64,000 bases of DNA. Source: Pseudodesulfovibrio senegalensis. Its GTDB lineage: Bacteria > Desulfobacterota > Desulfovibrionia > Desulfovibrionales > Desulfovibrionaceae. This document shows, one piece after another, positions 18,114-26,906 of this stretch. Each line of letters starts with the position of its first letter. Positions within the stretch are counted from its first letter, which is position 1. Under the pieces are notes generated by a model. The model made no database searches and had not been told where the DNA came from. It worked only from the letters and a program-made list of their open reading frames with translations. The stretch is from assembly GCF_008830225.1 (NCBI RefSeq), contig NZ_WAIE01000007.1, positions 62,001 through 126,000 on the forward strand. Reading direction: 5' to 3'. Position numbers and translations under genes: made by a program.

Positions 18114-18809
18114 ATGCGTTTTGACGTAGTATACGAAAACTTCGATTATTTCCTGTGGGGCGCGTTCCCGGAAGGACCGCTGGGCGGTCTGGCCATGACC
18201 GTGATTCTGGCTGCCGTGTCCATCTTCATGGCTTTCTGGGTCGGGCTTGCTTTCGGACTCATGCGCAACAGCAAGAAATTCTGGCTCAGGTATCCGGCCA
18301 TGGCCTATATCGAGCTGGTCCGCGGCACGCCACTGCTGCTGCTCATTTTCTGGTTTTATTTCCTGGCTCCGGTCATTCTCGGTTATTCCGTGCCCGAACT
18401 GCAGACCACAGTGGTCGCATTGGTGGTCTTCACTGGTGCGTACATCGCCGAGATCGTGCGTGCGGGCATCATGGCTCTTCCTGGCGGACAGATGGAGGCG
18501 GCGCGCGGCACCGGGCTTTCCCACTTTCAGGCCATGCGCTACGTGATTCTGCCGCAGTCGCTGCGCAACATGATCCCTTCTTTTGTCAACCAGTTCGTGT
18601 CGCTGACCAAGGACACCTCGCTGGCTTCCACCATCGGCGTGCTTGAACTGACCCGTTGTGCCGAACAGGTCAGCAACAGGACCTTGAATGCTCCCATGGA
18701 GATTTACGTCACCATTCTGGTCATGTATTTTGTCATCTGTTATTGTCTGACTTCCTACAGCCGTCGATTGGAGAAACAATTATCCCGCTATCAGGCAAGG
18801 GATAGATAG
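18114..18809 (+). CDS. Polar amino-acid ABC transporter, permease 2
   Basis: Second permease of 231 residues, with an EAA loop EAARGTGLSHFQAMRYVILP and about five membrane helices. It starts 12 bases after permease 1, and its stop codon abuts the ATG of the DeoC-like gene, so the transporter and the following enzyme genes should be co-transcribed. Confidence 0.91.
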   Translation: MRFDVVYENFDYFLWGAFPEGPLGGLAMTVILAAVSIFMAFWVGLAFGLMRNSKKFWLRYPAMAYIELVRGTPLLLLIFWFYFLAPVILGYSVPELQTTVVALVVFTGAYIAEIVRAGIMALPGGQMEAARGTGLSHFQAMRYVILPQSLRNMIPSFVNQFVSLTKDTSLASTIGVLELTRCAEQVSNRTLNAPMEIYVTILVMYFVICYCLTSYSRRLEKQLSRYQARDR

Positions 18810-19469
18810 ATGACCGCTACACGATCCGAATTGGCCGGATATTTCGAGTACACGTTGCTCAAGCCCGACGCCACGGCAGCGGATGTGGACAACGTCTGCC
18901 TCGATGCCGTCCGTCTCGGTGTCAAAAGTGTCTGTGTCAATCCGGTTCATATCAAGCTGGCCAACTGGCTGCTCAAGGACGAGGCTCCGCTTCCCGTATG
19001 CAGCGTGGGATATCCCACGGGCGCGACCCTGGGAAGCATCAAGTCCGCGGAGGCCGCCGAGGCTGTGCGTCTTGGTGCCCGTGAAGTGAACATGGTCATG
19101 AACCTCGCGGCGTTCAAGGCATCGGATCATCGTGCCGTGGTGCAGGATATTCAGGGTGTCATCACTGCGGCGGGCGTGCCGGTCAAGGTGATCGTCGAGA
19201 CGACCCTGCTTGCGGCGGACCAGTTGACGCAGGCCTGTTCCTTGTGCATGGAGGCCGGGGCCAAGGCTGTGATCAGCGGTTCGGGGTATGGAACGTCGCC
19301 GGTGCGCGAATCCGGGATTCGTGCTCTTCGCAAGGCGTGCGACTGTTCGCTCGAAGTCATTGCCGCTGGTGGGGTCCGAGGCTTCAAACGGGCCATGGCC
19401 CTTGTGGAAGCCGGGGCCGACCGTATCTGTTCATCCACGGTTTCCGAGATTCTCGGTAGTTCTTCCTGA
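18810..19469 (+). CDS. deoC: Deoxyribose-phosphate aldolase (DeoC) family protein, catalytic residues replaced
   Basis: A 219-residue TIM-barrel protein clearly related to DeoC, which cleaves deoxyribose 5-phosphate to glyceraldehyde 3-phosphate and acetaldehyde through a Schiff base. The three key residues of the E. coli enzyme appear changed: Asp102 to Asn94 (GAREVNMVMN), Schiff-base Lys167 of the KTSTG motif to Ile155 (AVISGSG), and Lys201 to Ile184 (EVIAAGG). It may therefore be a non-aldolase paralogue. It begins directly at the stop of an amino-acid permease and is followed by cbiC, not by nucleoside genes, which also argues against simple deoxynucleoside catabolism. Confidence 0.8.
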   Translation: MTATRSELAGYFEYTLLKPDATAADVDNVCLDAVRLGVKSVCVNPVHIKLANWLLKDEAPLPVCSVGYPTGATLGSIKSAEAAEAVRLGAREVNMVMNLAAFKASDHRAVVQDIQGVITAAGVPVKVIVETTLLAADQLTQACSLCMEAGAKAVISGSGYGTSPVRESGIRALRKACDCSLEVIAAGGVRGFKRAMALVEAGADRICSSTVSEILGSSS

Positions 19470-19476
19470 ATTGATC

Positions 19477-20121
19477 ATGTCTTCCGATACTGTCATCCGC
19501 AACATCGCCCCCGGTGAAATTGAGGCGGAATCCTTTCGCATCATTGATTCCGAGGTGCCTGAACCTCGCCCGTATGCCGGTTTCGAGTGGGAGATCGTGC
19601 GGCGCATGATTCATACCACGGCCGATTTTGATATGCTCAACATCGTGCGCTTCGGCAATGGTGCCGTGGAAGCGGGGTTGCAGGCCCTGCGCAATCAGGC
19701 AACAATCGTCACGGATACGGAAATGGCGCGCAGGGGAATTCCCATGCGCCGCATGACTCCGCTGGGCTGTTCCGTGCAGTGTCTCATGAACGACGAGCGC
19801 GTTGCTCGTCGTGCTCATATTTACGGTACAACCAGAGCCTTTGCAGCGGTGGATGTGGCTGTCAGTGATATTGCCCCTTCCATTTACGTGATTGGCAACG
19901 CGCCCACCGCATTGATTCGGTTGGTCGAACATATGCGCGGCGGACGTGCCGACCCCGCTCTGGTGGTTGGCATGCCTGTCGGTTTTGTCAATGCCCGCGA
20001 GTCCAAGGAACTGTTGCAACAGGTGGAAATTCCCTACATCACCATTCAGGGCCGCAAGGGCGGTTCTCCTCTGGCTGCCTGCGTGATTAATGCGTTGGCA
20101 GATATCATCCTCCGAACATAA
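19477..20121 (+). CDS. cbiC: Precorrin-8X methylmutase (CbiC/CobH)
   Basis: Moves a methyl group from C-11 to C-12 of the corrin ring in cobalamin synthesis. The 214-residue protein has the family's catalytic-His region (RRMIHTTADFDM) and the conserved ends IGNAPTAL and GMPVGFVNARESK. The start at MSSDTVIR is chosen because the longer frame overlaps deoC. It lies 7 bases after the DeoC-like gene and is last in the ABC operon. No other cobalamin gene is in the window. Confidence 0.92.
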   Translation: MSSDTVIRNIAPGEIEAESFRIIDSEVPEPRPYAGFEWEIVRRMIHTTADFDMLNIVRFGNGAVEAGLQALRNQATIVTDTEMARRGIPMRRMTPLGCSVQCLMNDERVARRAHIYGTTRAFAAVDVAVSDIAPSIYVIGNAPTALIRLVEHMRGGRADPALVVGMPVGFVNARESKELLQQVEIPYITIQGRKGGSPLAACVINALADIILRT

Positions 20122-20234
20122 TTCATCATTAATATTCCATAAGTACTTGCTTTGCCTTTTTTTGAGTGCTAGGGCCGGGACATGTGTAACGGTTTGGTTG
20201 CATTGGTGTTCAACTTTTTGGCCGGAATGAGGTT

Positions 20235-20465
20235 ATGGCTAAGAAAAGCATGGGAAAAAGCAAGGTTACGGTTTATCCGGACTGGTGCAAGGGGTGCGGC
20301 ATCTGTATCGAGTTCTGCCCGAAGAAGGTGTTGGAATTCGATGCGCAGGGCAAATGTTCCGTGGCCCGCGAGGACGACTGCATTCATTGCGGGTTTTGCG
20401 AGTTGCATTGTCCGGATTTTGCCATCGTGGTTACTGAAAAGAAATCCAGGGAAAAAGCTTCCTAG
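20235..20465 (+). CDS. korD: 2-oxoacid:ferredoxin oxidoreductase, delta (ferredoxin-like) subunit
   Basis: A 76-residue 2x[4Fe-4S] ferredoxin domain with motifs CKGCGICIEFCPK and CIHCGFCELHCPD. It is the electron-transfer subunit of the four-gene KorDABC complex. A 113-base gap separates it from cbiC, so it probably starts a new transcript. The order delta-alpha-beta-gamma matches 2-oxoglutarate (or branched 2-oxoacid) oxidoreductases in anaerobes. Confidence 0.88.
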   Translation: MAKKSMGKSKVTVYPDWCKGCGICIEFCPKKVLEFDAQGKCSVAREDDCIHCGFCELHCPDFAIVVTEKKSREKAS

Positions 20466-20486
20466 CAAGCGGGGGATTGCAAATTC

Positions 20487-21632
20487 ATGGCGCGACGAAA
20501 AAAACACAAGGAAATTTTCGCCCTGGGCAACGAGGCAGTTGTCGAGGGTGCTTTGATAGCCGGTTGCTCTTTTTACGGAGGGTATCCCATCACGCCATCA
20601 TCGGAAATCATGGAAATCATGGCCCAGCGCCTGCCCATGACCGAGGATGGCGTTTTCATTCAACTTGAGGACGAAATTGCTTCCATGGGGGCGATCGTCG
20701 GTGGCTCCATGGCAGGACGTAAGGCCATGACCGCCACGTCCGGCCCCGGTTTTTCCCTGATGCAGGAGAATCTCGGGTATGCCTGCATGACCGAGACACC
20801 GCTGGTTGTCGTCAACGTGATGCGTGGCGGACCGAGTACCGGCTTGCCCACCAGCCCGGCACAGAGTGACGTGCAGCAGGCCCGTTGGGGCACGCACGGG
20901 GACCATCCCATCATTGTGCTTTCCGCCTCTGATGTTCAGGAATGTCTGGAAATGACCATTACGGCTTTCAATATGGCCGAAAAATACCGTACACCGGTTG
21001 TGCTGTTGCTTGACGAAATCACGGCCCATACGCGTGAAAAGATCAGGATTCCCCAGCCCGATGAATACGAGGTGGTCTCTCGCATCGTGCCGTCCATTCC
21101 GCCCGAGTGGTACAAGCCCTATGAAGAGACTGTGCGGGGTGTGGCTCCCATGCCTCCCATCGGGTCGGGCTACCGTTTTCACGTCACGGGCCTGACTCAC
21201 GACGAAAACGGATTCCCTACTTCCCGGCCCGACGAAGTCGTGGACCTCATGGAGCGCATGCATCGCAAGATCGACCAATTCTTTTATGACATCCAGATGC
21301 ATGACGAACTGATGGTTGACGATGCCGATGTGGTGGTCATTGCCTACGGCTGCGTGGCGCGTTCCGCGGAATACGCCATCGAGCAGGCGCGGGCGTCCGG
21401 GGTCAAGGCCGGGCTGCTCAAGCTCAAGACGCTGTTCCCGTATCCCCGCCGTGCAACGGAAAAGGCCCTTGCCAATGCCCGGAGCATCATCGTGCCCGAA
21501 ATGAATATGGGTCAGATGTCCCGCGAGGTAAAACGGGTCAACAGCGGCCGTGCGTCCGTGCGCACCATCAACCGCGTGGACGGGCAGATCATCACGCCCT
21601 CCGAAATTCTCAAGGTCATCATGCAGGGGTAG
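20487..21632 (+). CDS. korA: 2-oxoacid:ferredoxin oxidoreductase, alpha subunit
   Basis: A 381-residue protein with the pyrimidine-binding domain and transketolase-C-like domain of 2-oxoacid:ferredoxin oxidoreductases. The family signatures GNEAVVEGALIAGCSFYGGY, YPITPSSEIME and TATSGPGFSLMQE are present. With KorB it binds thiamine pyrophosphate and oxidatively decarboxylates a 2-oxoacid to acyl-CoA, reducing ferredoxin. The likely substrate is 2-oxoglutarate, giving succinyl-CoA, but 2-oxoisovalerate enzymes share this subunit layout. Confidence 0.9.
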   Translation: MARRKKHKEIFALGNEAVVEGALIAGCSFYGGYPITPSSEIMEIMAQRLPMTEDGVFIQLEDEIASMGAIVGGSMAGRKAMTATSGPGFSLMQENLGYACMTETPLVVVNVMRGGPSTGLPTSPAQSDVQQARWGTHGDHPIIVLSASDVQECLEMTITAFNMAEKYRTPVVLLLDEITAHTREKIRIPQPDEYEVVSRIVPSIPPEWYKPYEETVRGVAPMPPIGSGYRFHVTGLTHDENGFPTSRPDEVVDLMERMHRKIDQFFYDIQMHDELMVDDADVVVIAYGCVARSAEYAIEQARASGVKAGLLKLKTLFPYPRRATEKALANARSIIVPEMNMGQMSREVKRVNSGRASVRTINRVDGQIITPSEILKVIMQG

Positions 21633-21634
21633 CC

Positions 21635-22474
21635 ATGAACATAACAGGCAATGAAATCATTCATCAGTATCTGCGGCACAACAAGAAGTTCCCGCATGTC
21701 CTCTGTGCCGGATGCGGCCACGGGATTGTGCTTGGCTCTCTGATCCGCAGCGTGCATCAGCTCGGCCTTCCCAAAGACGACGTGGTCATTGTTGCGGGCA
21801 TCGGCTGTTCCGGCCGTTTGGCCGTGTACGTGGACTTCAACACCGTGCACACCACGCATGGCCGGGCATTGACCTTTGCCACGGGCATCAAGATGGCCAA
21901 TCCCAAGCTGAACGTCATCTGCATCATGGGGGACGGCGATGCCCTGTCCATTGGCGGCAACCACATGATACATGCGGCCCGTCGCAATATCGGCATTACC
22001 GCGCTCATTCTCAACAACAATATATACGGCATGACCGGCGGCCAAAGCTCTCCGGCCACACCGCAGGGTTCCGTTTCCATGACCGCGCCCTTCGGCCAGC
22101 TGGAAGAGAGCTTTGACACGGTGCAGCTTGCCTGTGGCGCAGGCGCCAATTTCGTGGCCCGTGGGACGGTTTTTCATGTTCACAAGCTGGAAAAATTGAT
22201 GGTCAAGGCCATTGAACGTCCCGGTTTCAACATGTTGGAAGTCATCACGCCGTGTCATACGCAGTACGGGCGCAAGAATAAGTACAAGAATCCTGTGGAA
22301 ATGTACCGCTGGCTCAAATCCAACGCCATGGAACGTGAACGGTTTGAAGCATTGGATGAAGACAAGCGCGGTGACAAGTTTCCCATCGGCGTTTTTGTCG
22401 AACGGGACGAGCCCGGCCTCGAGGAGCGTTACCATGAACTCAAGGCCCGGTTTGCGGCAGGGAGGAATGGATAA
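21635..22474 (+). CDS. korB: 2-oxoacid:ferredoxin oxidoreductase, beta (TPP-binding) subunit
   Basis: A 279-residue subunit with the TPP-diphosphate-binding segment MGDGDALSIGGNHMIHAARRN, the N-terminal CAGCGHG motif and the GIGCSGR segment typical of KorB. ATG starts 2 bases after korA. The downstream TGMTGGQ-type segment (NNIYGMTGGQSSPATP) is also conserved. It acts in the cytoplasm with KorA, C and D. Confidence 0.92.
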   Translation: MNITGNEIIHQYLRHNKKFPHVLCAGCGHGIVLGSLIRSVHQLGLPKDDVVIVAGIGCSGRLAVYVDFNTVHTTHGRALTFATGIKMANPKLNVICIMGDGDALSIGGNHMIHAARRNIGITALILNNNIYGMTGGQSSPATPQGSVSMTAPFGQLEESFDTVQLACGAGANFVARGTVFHVHKLEKLMVKAIERPGFNMLEVITPCHTQYGRKNKYKNPVEMYRWLKSNAMERERFEALDEDKRGDKFPIGVFVERDEPGLEERYHELKARFAAGRNG

Positions 22475-23122
22475 ATGAAAGGTCAGGTTGATCTCGAACG
22501 GTTTGAAATTCGTTTTTCCGGCCTCGGCGGACAGGGGATTCTTACGTTGGGCAAGGTAATGGGGGCCGGGCTGTCGCTTGGCCACGGATACAACGTCACC
22601 CAGACCCAGAGCTACGGTCCCGAGGCTCGCGGCGGTTCCAGCCGGTGCGATCTTGTGGTCAGTTCGCAGCGCATCAGTTTTCCCAAGGCGGAAAATCTGG
22701 ATTTGCTGGTTGCTTTGTCCCAGGAGGCCTGCAATGCCTATTATCCGTATCTCAAACCCGGCGGAGTATTGATCATTGAAACGGACATGGTCGCCCAACC
22801 GCCGACAAATCAGTATCTGGGCCTGCCGTTCACGGCCATGGCCAAGGACAAAATCGGCATTCCCCAAGCCATGAACACCATTGTTCTCGGCGCGTTGAGT
22901 CATTTGTTGCCGTTTGCCATTCCCAGAATCATGCGCAGGAATATGGAGGAAACATTGCCCGAAAAGATTCGAGCAGTGAATGTGAAAGCATTCAATCTGG
23001 GAAATCGGGAAGCAAAGAAACGGTTCGGTGATGTGCCTGTGGCGTGGGAAGGAATGGTGGTGGAAGACAAGGGTGCTGAAAAGCGTGCGCCTTCAAAAAA
23101 ACGAAGCGCCGCCAAAAAATGA
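22475..23122 (+). CDS. korC: 2-oxoacid:ferredoxin oxidoreductase, gamma subunit
   Basis: A 215-residue gamma subunit with the N-terminal FSGLGGQGILTLGK motif and the YGPEARGG segment of this family. It starts at the base after the korB stop. The last ~20 residues are a Lys/Arg-rich tail (KRAPSKKRSAAKK) not usual for the family; its role is unknown. A clear terminator ends the operon just downstream. Confidence 0.9.
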   Translation: MKGQVDLERFEIRFSGLGGQGILTLGKVMGAGLSLGHGYNVTQTQSYGPEARGGSSRCDLVVSSQRISFPKAENLDLLVALSQEACNAYYPYLKPGGVLIIETDMVAQPPTNQYLGLPFTAMAKDKIGIPQAMNTIVLGALSHLLPFAIPRIMRRNMEETLPEKIRAVNVKAFNLGNREAKKRFGDVPVAWEGMVVEDKGAEKRAPSKKRSAAKK

Positions 23123-23144
23123 GAAGATCGAATAATTGAAACGA

Positions 23145-23180
23145 AAAGGCCGCCGGGGTGATCCGGCGGCCTTTTTTTTA
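23145..23180 (+). terminator. Intrinsic terminator of the korDABC operon
   Basis: AGGCCGCCGG and CCGGCGGCCT form a 10-bp stem with a 6-base loop, followed by eight T on the plus strand. It lies 24 bases after the korC stop. Confidence 0.92.
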
Positions 23181-23314
23181 AGCCTTTTCTCGCGGAGGAG
23201 CAGGAACGGGAGGAGGTGAAACCGGGTTGGGATAGCGAGATCCCATAAACGATGAAAAGGCTTTTTTTGCGAAATTTTCCGGTGATTTCGAGGAAATGGA
23301 AAGACTGTTTCTGG

Positions 23315-23641
23315 TCATGCGGCTTTCGCCTCCTTGCTGTTGGGCGACACGGCACCGAGGTTTCCGGCAATTCTTTTGTACAGATGATTGTCCGTTCCTA
23401 AAAAATCATCGACGATCTGCAGTGCCAGTTCAAACTGCTTTCTGGCTTTTTCCGTATCGCCTCCCAGAAGGGTGGCAAGGCCGATGTTGTTGCGCACTTT
23501 TGCCTCGTTGAGTCTGGTTTTGAAGCAACCGGCGCGAGTCAGCGCCTGTTCCAGAATGAAGAGGGCGTTGGCGTGCTGCCCCTTGGCCAATGCCTTCATT
23601 CCTTCCCTGTTCAAAATGCCCAATTCCATTGCCGGTCTCAT
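23315..23641 (-). CDS. Small tetratricopeptide-like protein
   Basis: A 108-residue soluble helical protein. Residues 15-80 contain two TPR-like helix pairs (GMKALAKGQHANALFILEQA and NNIGLATLLGGDTEKARKQF). The start at MRPAMELG is set by an AAGGGGG site 6 bases upstream; a longer frame is less likely. TPR domains mediate protein contacts; no partner is evident. It lies 102 bases from the FlgO-like lipoprotein gene on the same strand. Confidence 0.72.
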   Translation of the reverse strand: MRPAMELGILNREGMKALAKGQHANALFILEQALTRAGCFKTRLNEAKVRNNIGLATLLGGDTEKARKQFELALQIVDDFLGTDNHLYKRIAGNLGAVSPNSKEAKAA

Positions 23642-23743
23642 TTGCAACCCCCTTGTCATGTTGAATGCTGAGATATTGATAATGAGATTCAAGATCAATG
23701 TCAACGCGCAAATTCATTTTTTTCGCAAAGGAATCGACAGGGA

Positions 23744-24373
23744 TCAGAACGTGTCCTGTACAGAGGGCTTGAGGCCGATGCCGTGTCGTTTGAGTTGCGG
23801 CAGGAGTTCACGCGTGTTGTCGTTTACCGGCAGGGTCCAGCTTTTGCCGGAAACCACGGCATTGTCGTCGAGGCGGATAAGTTTGGCGTGCATGTAGATG
23901 ACGGTGTCTCCAATGAAATAGGAGCCGATGAGCATGGCCGCGCGGGGTTGTTCTTCCGGCGGCAAGGGTTCGCCGTCAACGGAGGTCGCGTTGTGGTCCA
24001 ATCCTTGGGCCGGGGGCGGGCCGTCCGTGATGAGCATTTCGTGCTGGGCAAGACGCCCGGCCACCTGATTGGCGACTATGCGGCCGAAATGTGAAGTGTC
24101 GTCAGGGTCGACCTCGTTGGTGAAGTTGCGCACATAGATGGGTGAGCCTTCGGGAAGCTCAGACTCCCTGCCCGTGTAATAGTAGAGGCTGTCTGCGGCG
24201 TCACAGTTCAAATCGATGATGGGGGTGTTGTTTTCCGTGGCAATGGGGCCGGATTTGGGGTTGGCGTCGAACATGTCGCCAACGCCTTCCTTGGCGGAGT
24301 TGAACACCGAACAGCCGCCCGAAGCGAGGGTGGCCGCCAAAAGACAGATCAGCATGGACATGCGCACATTCAT
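23744..24373 (-). CDS. FlgO-like outer-membrane lipoprotein
   Basis: A 209-residue lipoprotein with signal peptide and lipobox LASGGC (Cys near residue 20). The rest resembles the FlgO domain (VRNFTNEVDPDDTSHFGRIV, then QVAGRLAQHEMLITDG), known from a Vibrio flagellar-associated outer-membrane protein. A flagellar link is plausible given motAB about 1 kb away, but FlgO-like proteins occur in other contexts. The start at MNVRMSML follows AGGA at 8 bases. Confidence 0.72.
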   Translation of the reverse strand: MNVRMSMLICLLAATLASGGCSVFNSAKEGVGDMFDANPKSGPIATENNTPIIDLNCDAADSLYYYTGRESELPEGSPIYVRNFTNEVDPDDTSHFGRIVANQVAGRLAQHEMLITDGPPPAQGLDHNATSVDGEPLPPEEQPRAAMLIGSYFIGDTVIYMHAKLIRLDDNAVVSGKSWTLPVNDNTRELLPQLKRHGIGLKPSVQDTF

Positions 24374-24443
24374 GAGATTTCCTGTAGCTGTCGTTGCGTT
24401 GCTGGGCAACGGGGGTAATTCCATTGCATATTCAATCGGCTGA

Positions 24444-25274
24444 TCAGTCCAAATTCTTTAGGATTTCCAGAACAAGCCTCGTCATGGCCTTGGAGGAGCG
24501 GGCCGCCTGCTCAAGCACTTGTTCATGCGTGACCTCTTCGATGCAGTCCGGAAGATTTTTATTGGTCAGGCAGGAAAGCCCGAGAACTCGCATGCCCATG
24601 TGATGGGCGGCAATGGCTTCGGGTACGGTGGACATGCCGATGGCGTCCGCGCCCATGATGCGATACATGCGTGTTTCTGCAGGCGTTTCCAATGTAGGTC
24701 CCATCACGCCCATGTATGTTCCTGTCTCAAGGCGCATTCCCTGTTTCAGGGCACATTGCATGGCCAGGGTTCTGAGTTTGACGTCATACACGCAACTCAT
24801 GTCCGGGAATCTTGGTCCCCACGCATCGTTATTTGTGCCGCGCAACGGGTTCATGCCCACCATGAAATTGATGTGGTCGCTGATAAGCATGGGCGTTCCC
24901 ACTTCAAAGCCTGGGTTGAGCGCTCCGGCCGCATTGGTCAGGATGATGGTGCGCACCCCGGCCTCGTGGAGCGCCCGCACGCCAAAGGTGACTTCGCGGG
25001 GCGAAAAGCCTTCGTACAGGTGAACGCGTCCGTCCATGGCAATGACCGGTGTGCCCTCGATGTGGCCTTGCACAAGGGTTCCTGCATGGCCTTGTACCGT
25101 GGAGACCGGAAAGCCGGGAATCTGCGTATAAGGCAGTTTTTCGGGGGCGGCAATGCCGTCCACAAGCCCCCCGAGTCCGCTCCCGGTAACGATGGCTATG
25201 GTTCCTGCTTGAATTTTGTCTAACTTTTCCTGTATATAAGACGCAGCATGTTGTACTGATTCGATGTAATTCAA
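24444..25274 (-). CDS. Purine-nucleoside phosphorylase (trimeric, PNP/MTAP family)
   Basis: Cleaves purine nucleosides with phosphate to free base and (deoxy)ribose 1-phosphate. The 276 residues contain VTGSGLGG (phosphate-binding), the RVHLYEGF segment, NAAGALNPGF, and MGPTLETPAETRM in the base/ribose pocket, matching trimeric PNP rather than hexameric DeoD. The FEVGTPMLISDHIN segment also fits. Xanthosine phosphorylase is a close alternative. The gene lies back-to-back with motA, separated by 76 bases. Confidence 0.9.
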   Translation of the reverse strand: MNYIESVQHAASYIQEKLDKIQAGTIAIVTGSGLGGLVDGIAAPEKLPYTQIPGFPVSTVQGHAGTLVQGHIEGTPVIAMDGRVHLYEGFSPREVTFGVRALHEAGVRTIILTNAAGALNPGFEVGTPMLISDHINFMVGMNPLRGTNNDAWGPRFPDMSCVYDVKLRTLAMQCALKQGMRLETGTYMGVMGPTLETPAETRMYRIMGADAIGMSTVPEAIAAHHMGMRVLGLSCLTNKNLPDCIEEVTHEQVLEQAARSSKAMTRLVLEILKNLD

Positions 25275-25350
25275 TGGATACTCCTTTGGTCGGCTTTCCT
25301 TTTGAAGGCTGGCAAATGCTATCAGGAATCATCCGAAGGGATTGTTATTT

Positions 25351-26100
25351 ATGGATATTGCGACATTACTTGGCTTGGTTGTCGGCCTTTCGCTCGTTAT
25401 CGGCGCGATCATACTCGGTGGCGCGGTTGATGTCTTTATCAACGTGCCCGGCATGATGATCGTCATTGGCGGAACTTTGGCGGCCATTATGGTCGCTTTT
25501 CCATTTGAAGAGGTCATACAGGCCTTTGTCGCTGCTTTCAAGATGTTCCAGCAACGCAAGACCAAAGCCCGCGACGTGGTCAATATCATGGTCAAGGTGG
25601 CGGAGATCAGTCGCCGGGAGGGTTTGCTGGCTCTGGAAAACGTGCAGACCGAGAACATGGTGCTCAAGAAATCCTGCCAGCTTATTGCGGACAACGCGGA
25701 TTCGCAGTTGATCCATGCTACGCTGGCCATTGAAATCAACGGGCTGCGCCGCAGACATCAGGTGGCGCAGGACGTTTTCAAGCGCCTTGCCGCCCTGGCC
25801 CCTTCGTTCGGGATGATGGGTACTCTTATCGGTCTGGTCCAGATGCTCACCCGTCTGGACGACCCCAAGGCCATCGGTCCGGCCATGGCCGTGGCCCTGC
25901 TCACGACGTTTTACGGTTCGGCCATGGCAACGCTCATATTCATTCCCATAGCGGCCAAGCTCAAGGCTCGAACCCTCCAGGAGCAGCTGAATCTCGAAAT
26001 TATTTTTGAAGGCGCAAAGTCCATACTCGAGAACAACAACCCGAGATTGGTGTACGAAAAGTTGTCGTCATTCCTTTCGCCTTCGGAGCGGGGAGAATAG
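25351..26100 (+). CDS. motA: Flagellar motor stator protein MotA
   Basis: A 249-residue four-helix membrane protein; with MotB it forms the ion-conducting stator of the flagellar motor. The ExbB-like end (LAPSFGMMGTLIGLVQML) and the cytoplasmic loop with charged residues (RREGLLALE) are visible. The ATG used follows AGGGA; an earlier TTG lies 9 bases upstream. MotB follows after 3 bases. Confidence 0.92.
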   Translation: MDIATLLGLVVGLSLVIGAIILGGAVDVFINVPGMMIVIGGTLAAIMVAFPFEEVIQAFVAAFKMFQQRKTKARDVVNIMVKVAEISRREGLLALENVQTENMVLKKSCQLIADNADSQLIHATLAIEINGLRRRHQVAQDVFKRLAALAPSFGMMGTLIGLVQMLTRLDDPKAIGPAMAVALLTTFYGSAMATLIFIPIAAKLKARTLQEQLNLEIIFEGAKSILENNNPRLVYEKLSSFLSPSERGE

Positions 26101-26103
26101 GCC

Positions 26104-26844
26104 ATGGATGATGATCGAAGCTTGTTTCGGCCTCCGCCGGATGAGGATGAAAACAGCAATGAATGGATGACCACGTTTGCGGATCTTTCCATGCTGTTGC
26201 TGGTGTTTTTTGTGTTGTTGTATTCCATGTCCACGCTGGATACGGAAAAATTTTCCAAGACGTTTTCATCGGTGACTCAGGCCCTTTCCGGCAAGATGCA
26301 AAAATTGTCCACCAGCCGCATAAGCCGTGACGAGGCCGGTGTCTTGATCGATCAGGCCCTCATGCGGCGGCAGATCGTGGAGTCGCAACGGAAGGTGTTT
26401 GCCGAGGTCAAGACCTTGCAGTCCAAGAAGGGCGTAGAGGGATTGGTGAGCGCCAACTTTGAAGATGGCGTCATAACCCTGCGTGTGCCGGGAGACGTGC
26501 TTTTCCGGCCTGGCAAGGTCCGGTTGACAGAAGAGGGAAGGCGGGTCATTCTCGTTTTGCGTAATTTTTTCATTCAGCATCCGGACCAACAGATCAAGAT
26601 TATTGGTTATACGGACGATACCCAGCCCAGTGGGCAAGGCCGGTTCAAGGACAACTGGGAGATTTCGGCCATGCGTGCGGTCAATGTCCTGCGTGATTTG
26701 TTGAAGATGGGCATCAAGTCGAATCGGCTGACCGCCACGGGACTGGCCGACATCAATCCGCTGTTTCCCAACACTTCTGATGAGTTCCGGGCCAAGAACA
26801 GGCGAGTCGAGTTTGTTCTTGAAAAACGTGTTACTGGCAAGTAG
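26104..26844 (+). CDS. motB: Flagellar motor stator protein MotB
   Basis: A 246-residue protein with one N-terminal membrane helix containing the stator Asp (WMTTFADLSMLLLVFFVLLY) and a C-terminal OmpA/MotB peptidoglycan-binding domain (IIGYTDDTQPSG, then MRAVNVLRDLLKMG and NRRVEFVLEK). The helix has the Asp of H+ or Na+ stators; the coupling ion cannot be fixed by eye. Confidence 0.93.
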   Translation: MDDDRSLFRPPPDEDENSNEWMTTFADLSMLLLVFFVLLYSMSTLDTEKFSKTFSSVTQALSGKMQKLSTSRISRDEAGVLIDQALMRRQIVESQRKVFAEVKTLQSKKGVEGLVSANFEDGVITLRVPGDVLFRPGKVRLTEEGRRVILVLRNFFIQHPDQQIKIIGYTDDTQPSGQGRFKDNWEISAMRAVNVLRDLLKMGIKSNRLTATGLADINPLFPNTSDEFRAKNRRVEFVLEKRVTGK

Positions 26845-26906
26845 ATGTTTTTTCCCCGGATGGCGTTTCGGGGAGGTTGTTTTTCATGAGGACTTTGGGG
26901 GAGCAA

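Noticed and set aside
21512-22903. A 463-codon minus-strand frame opposite korA, korB and korC
   Set aside because: It is antisense to three genes with intact motifs and shows no domain.
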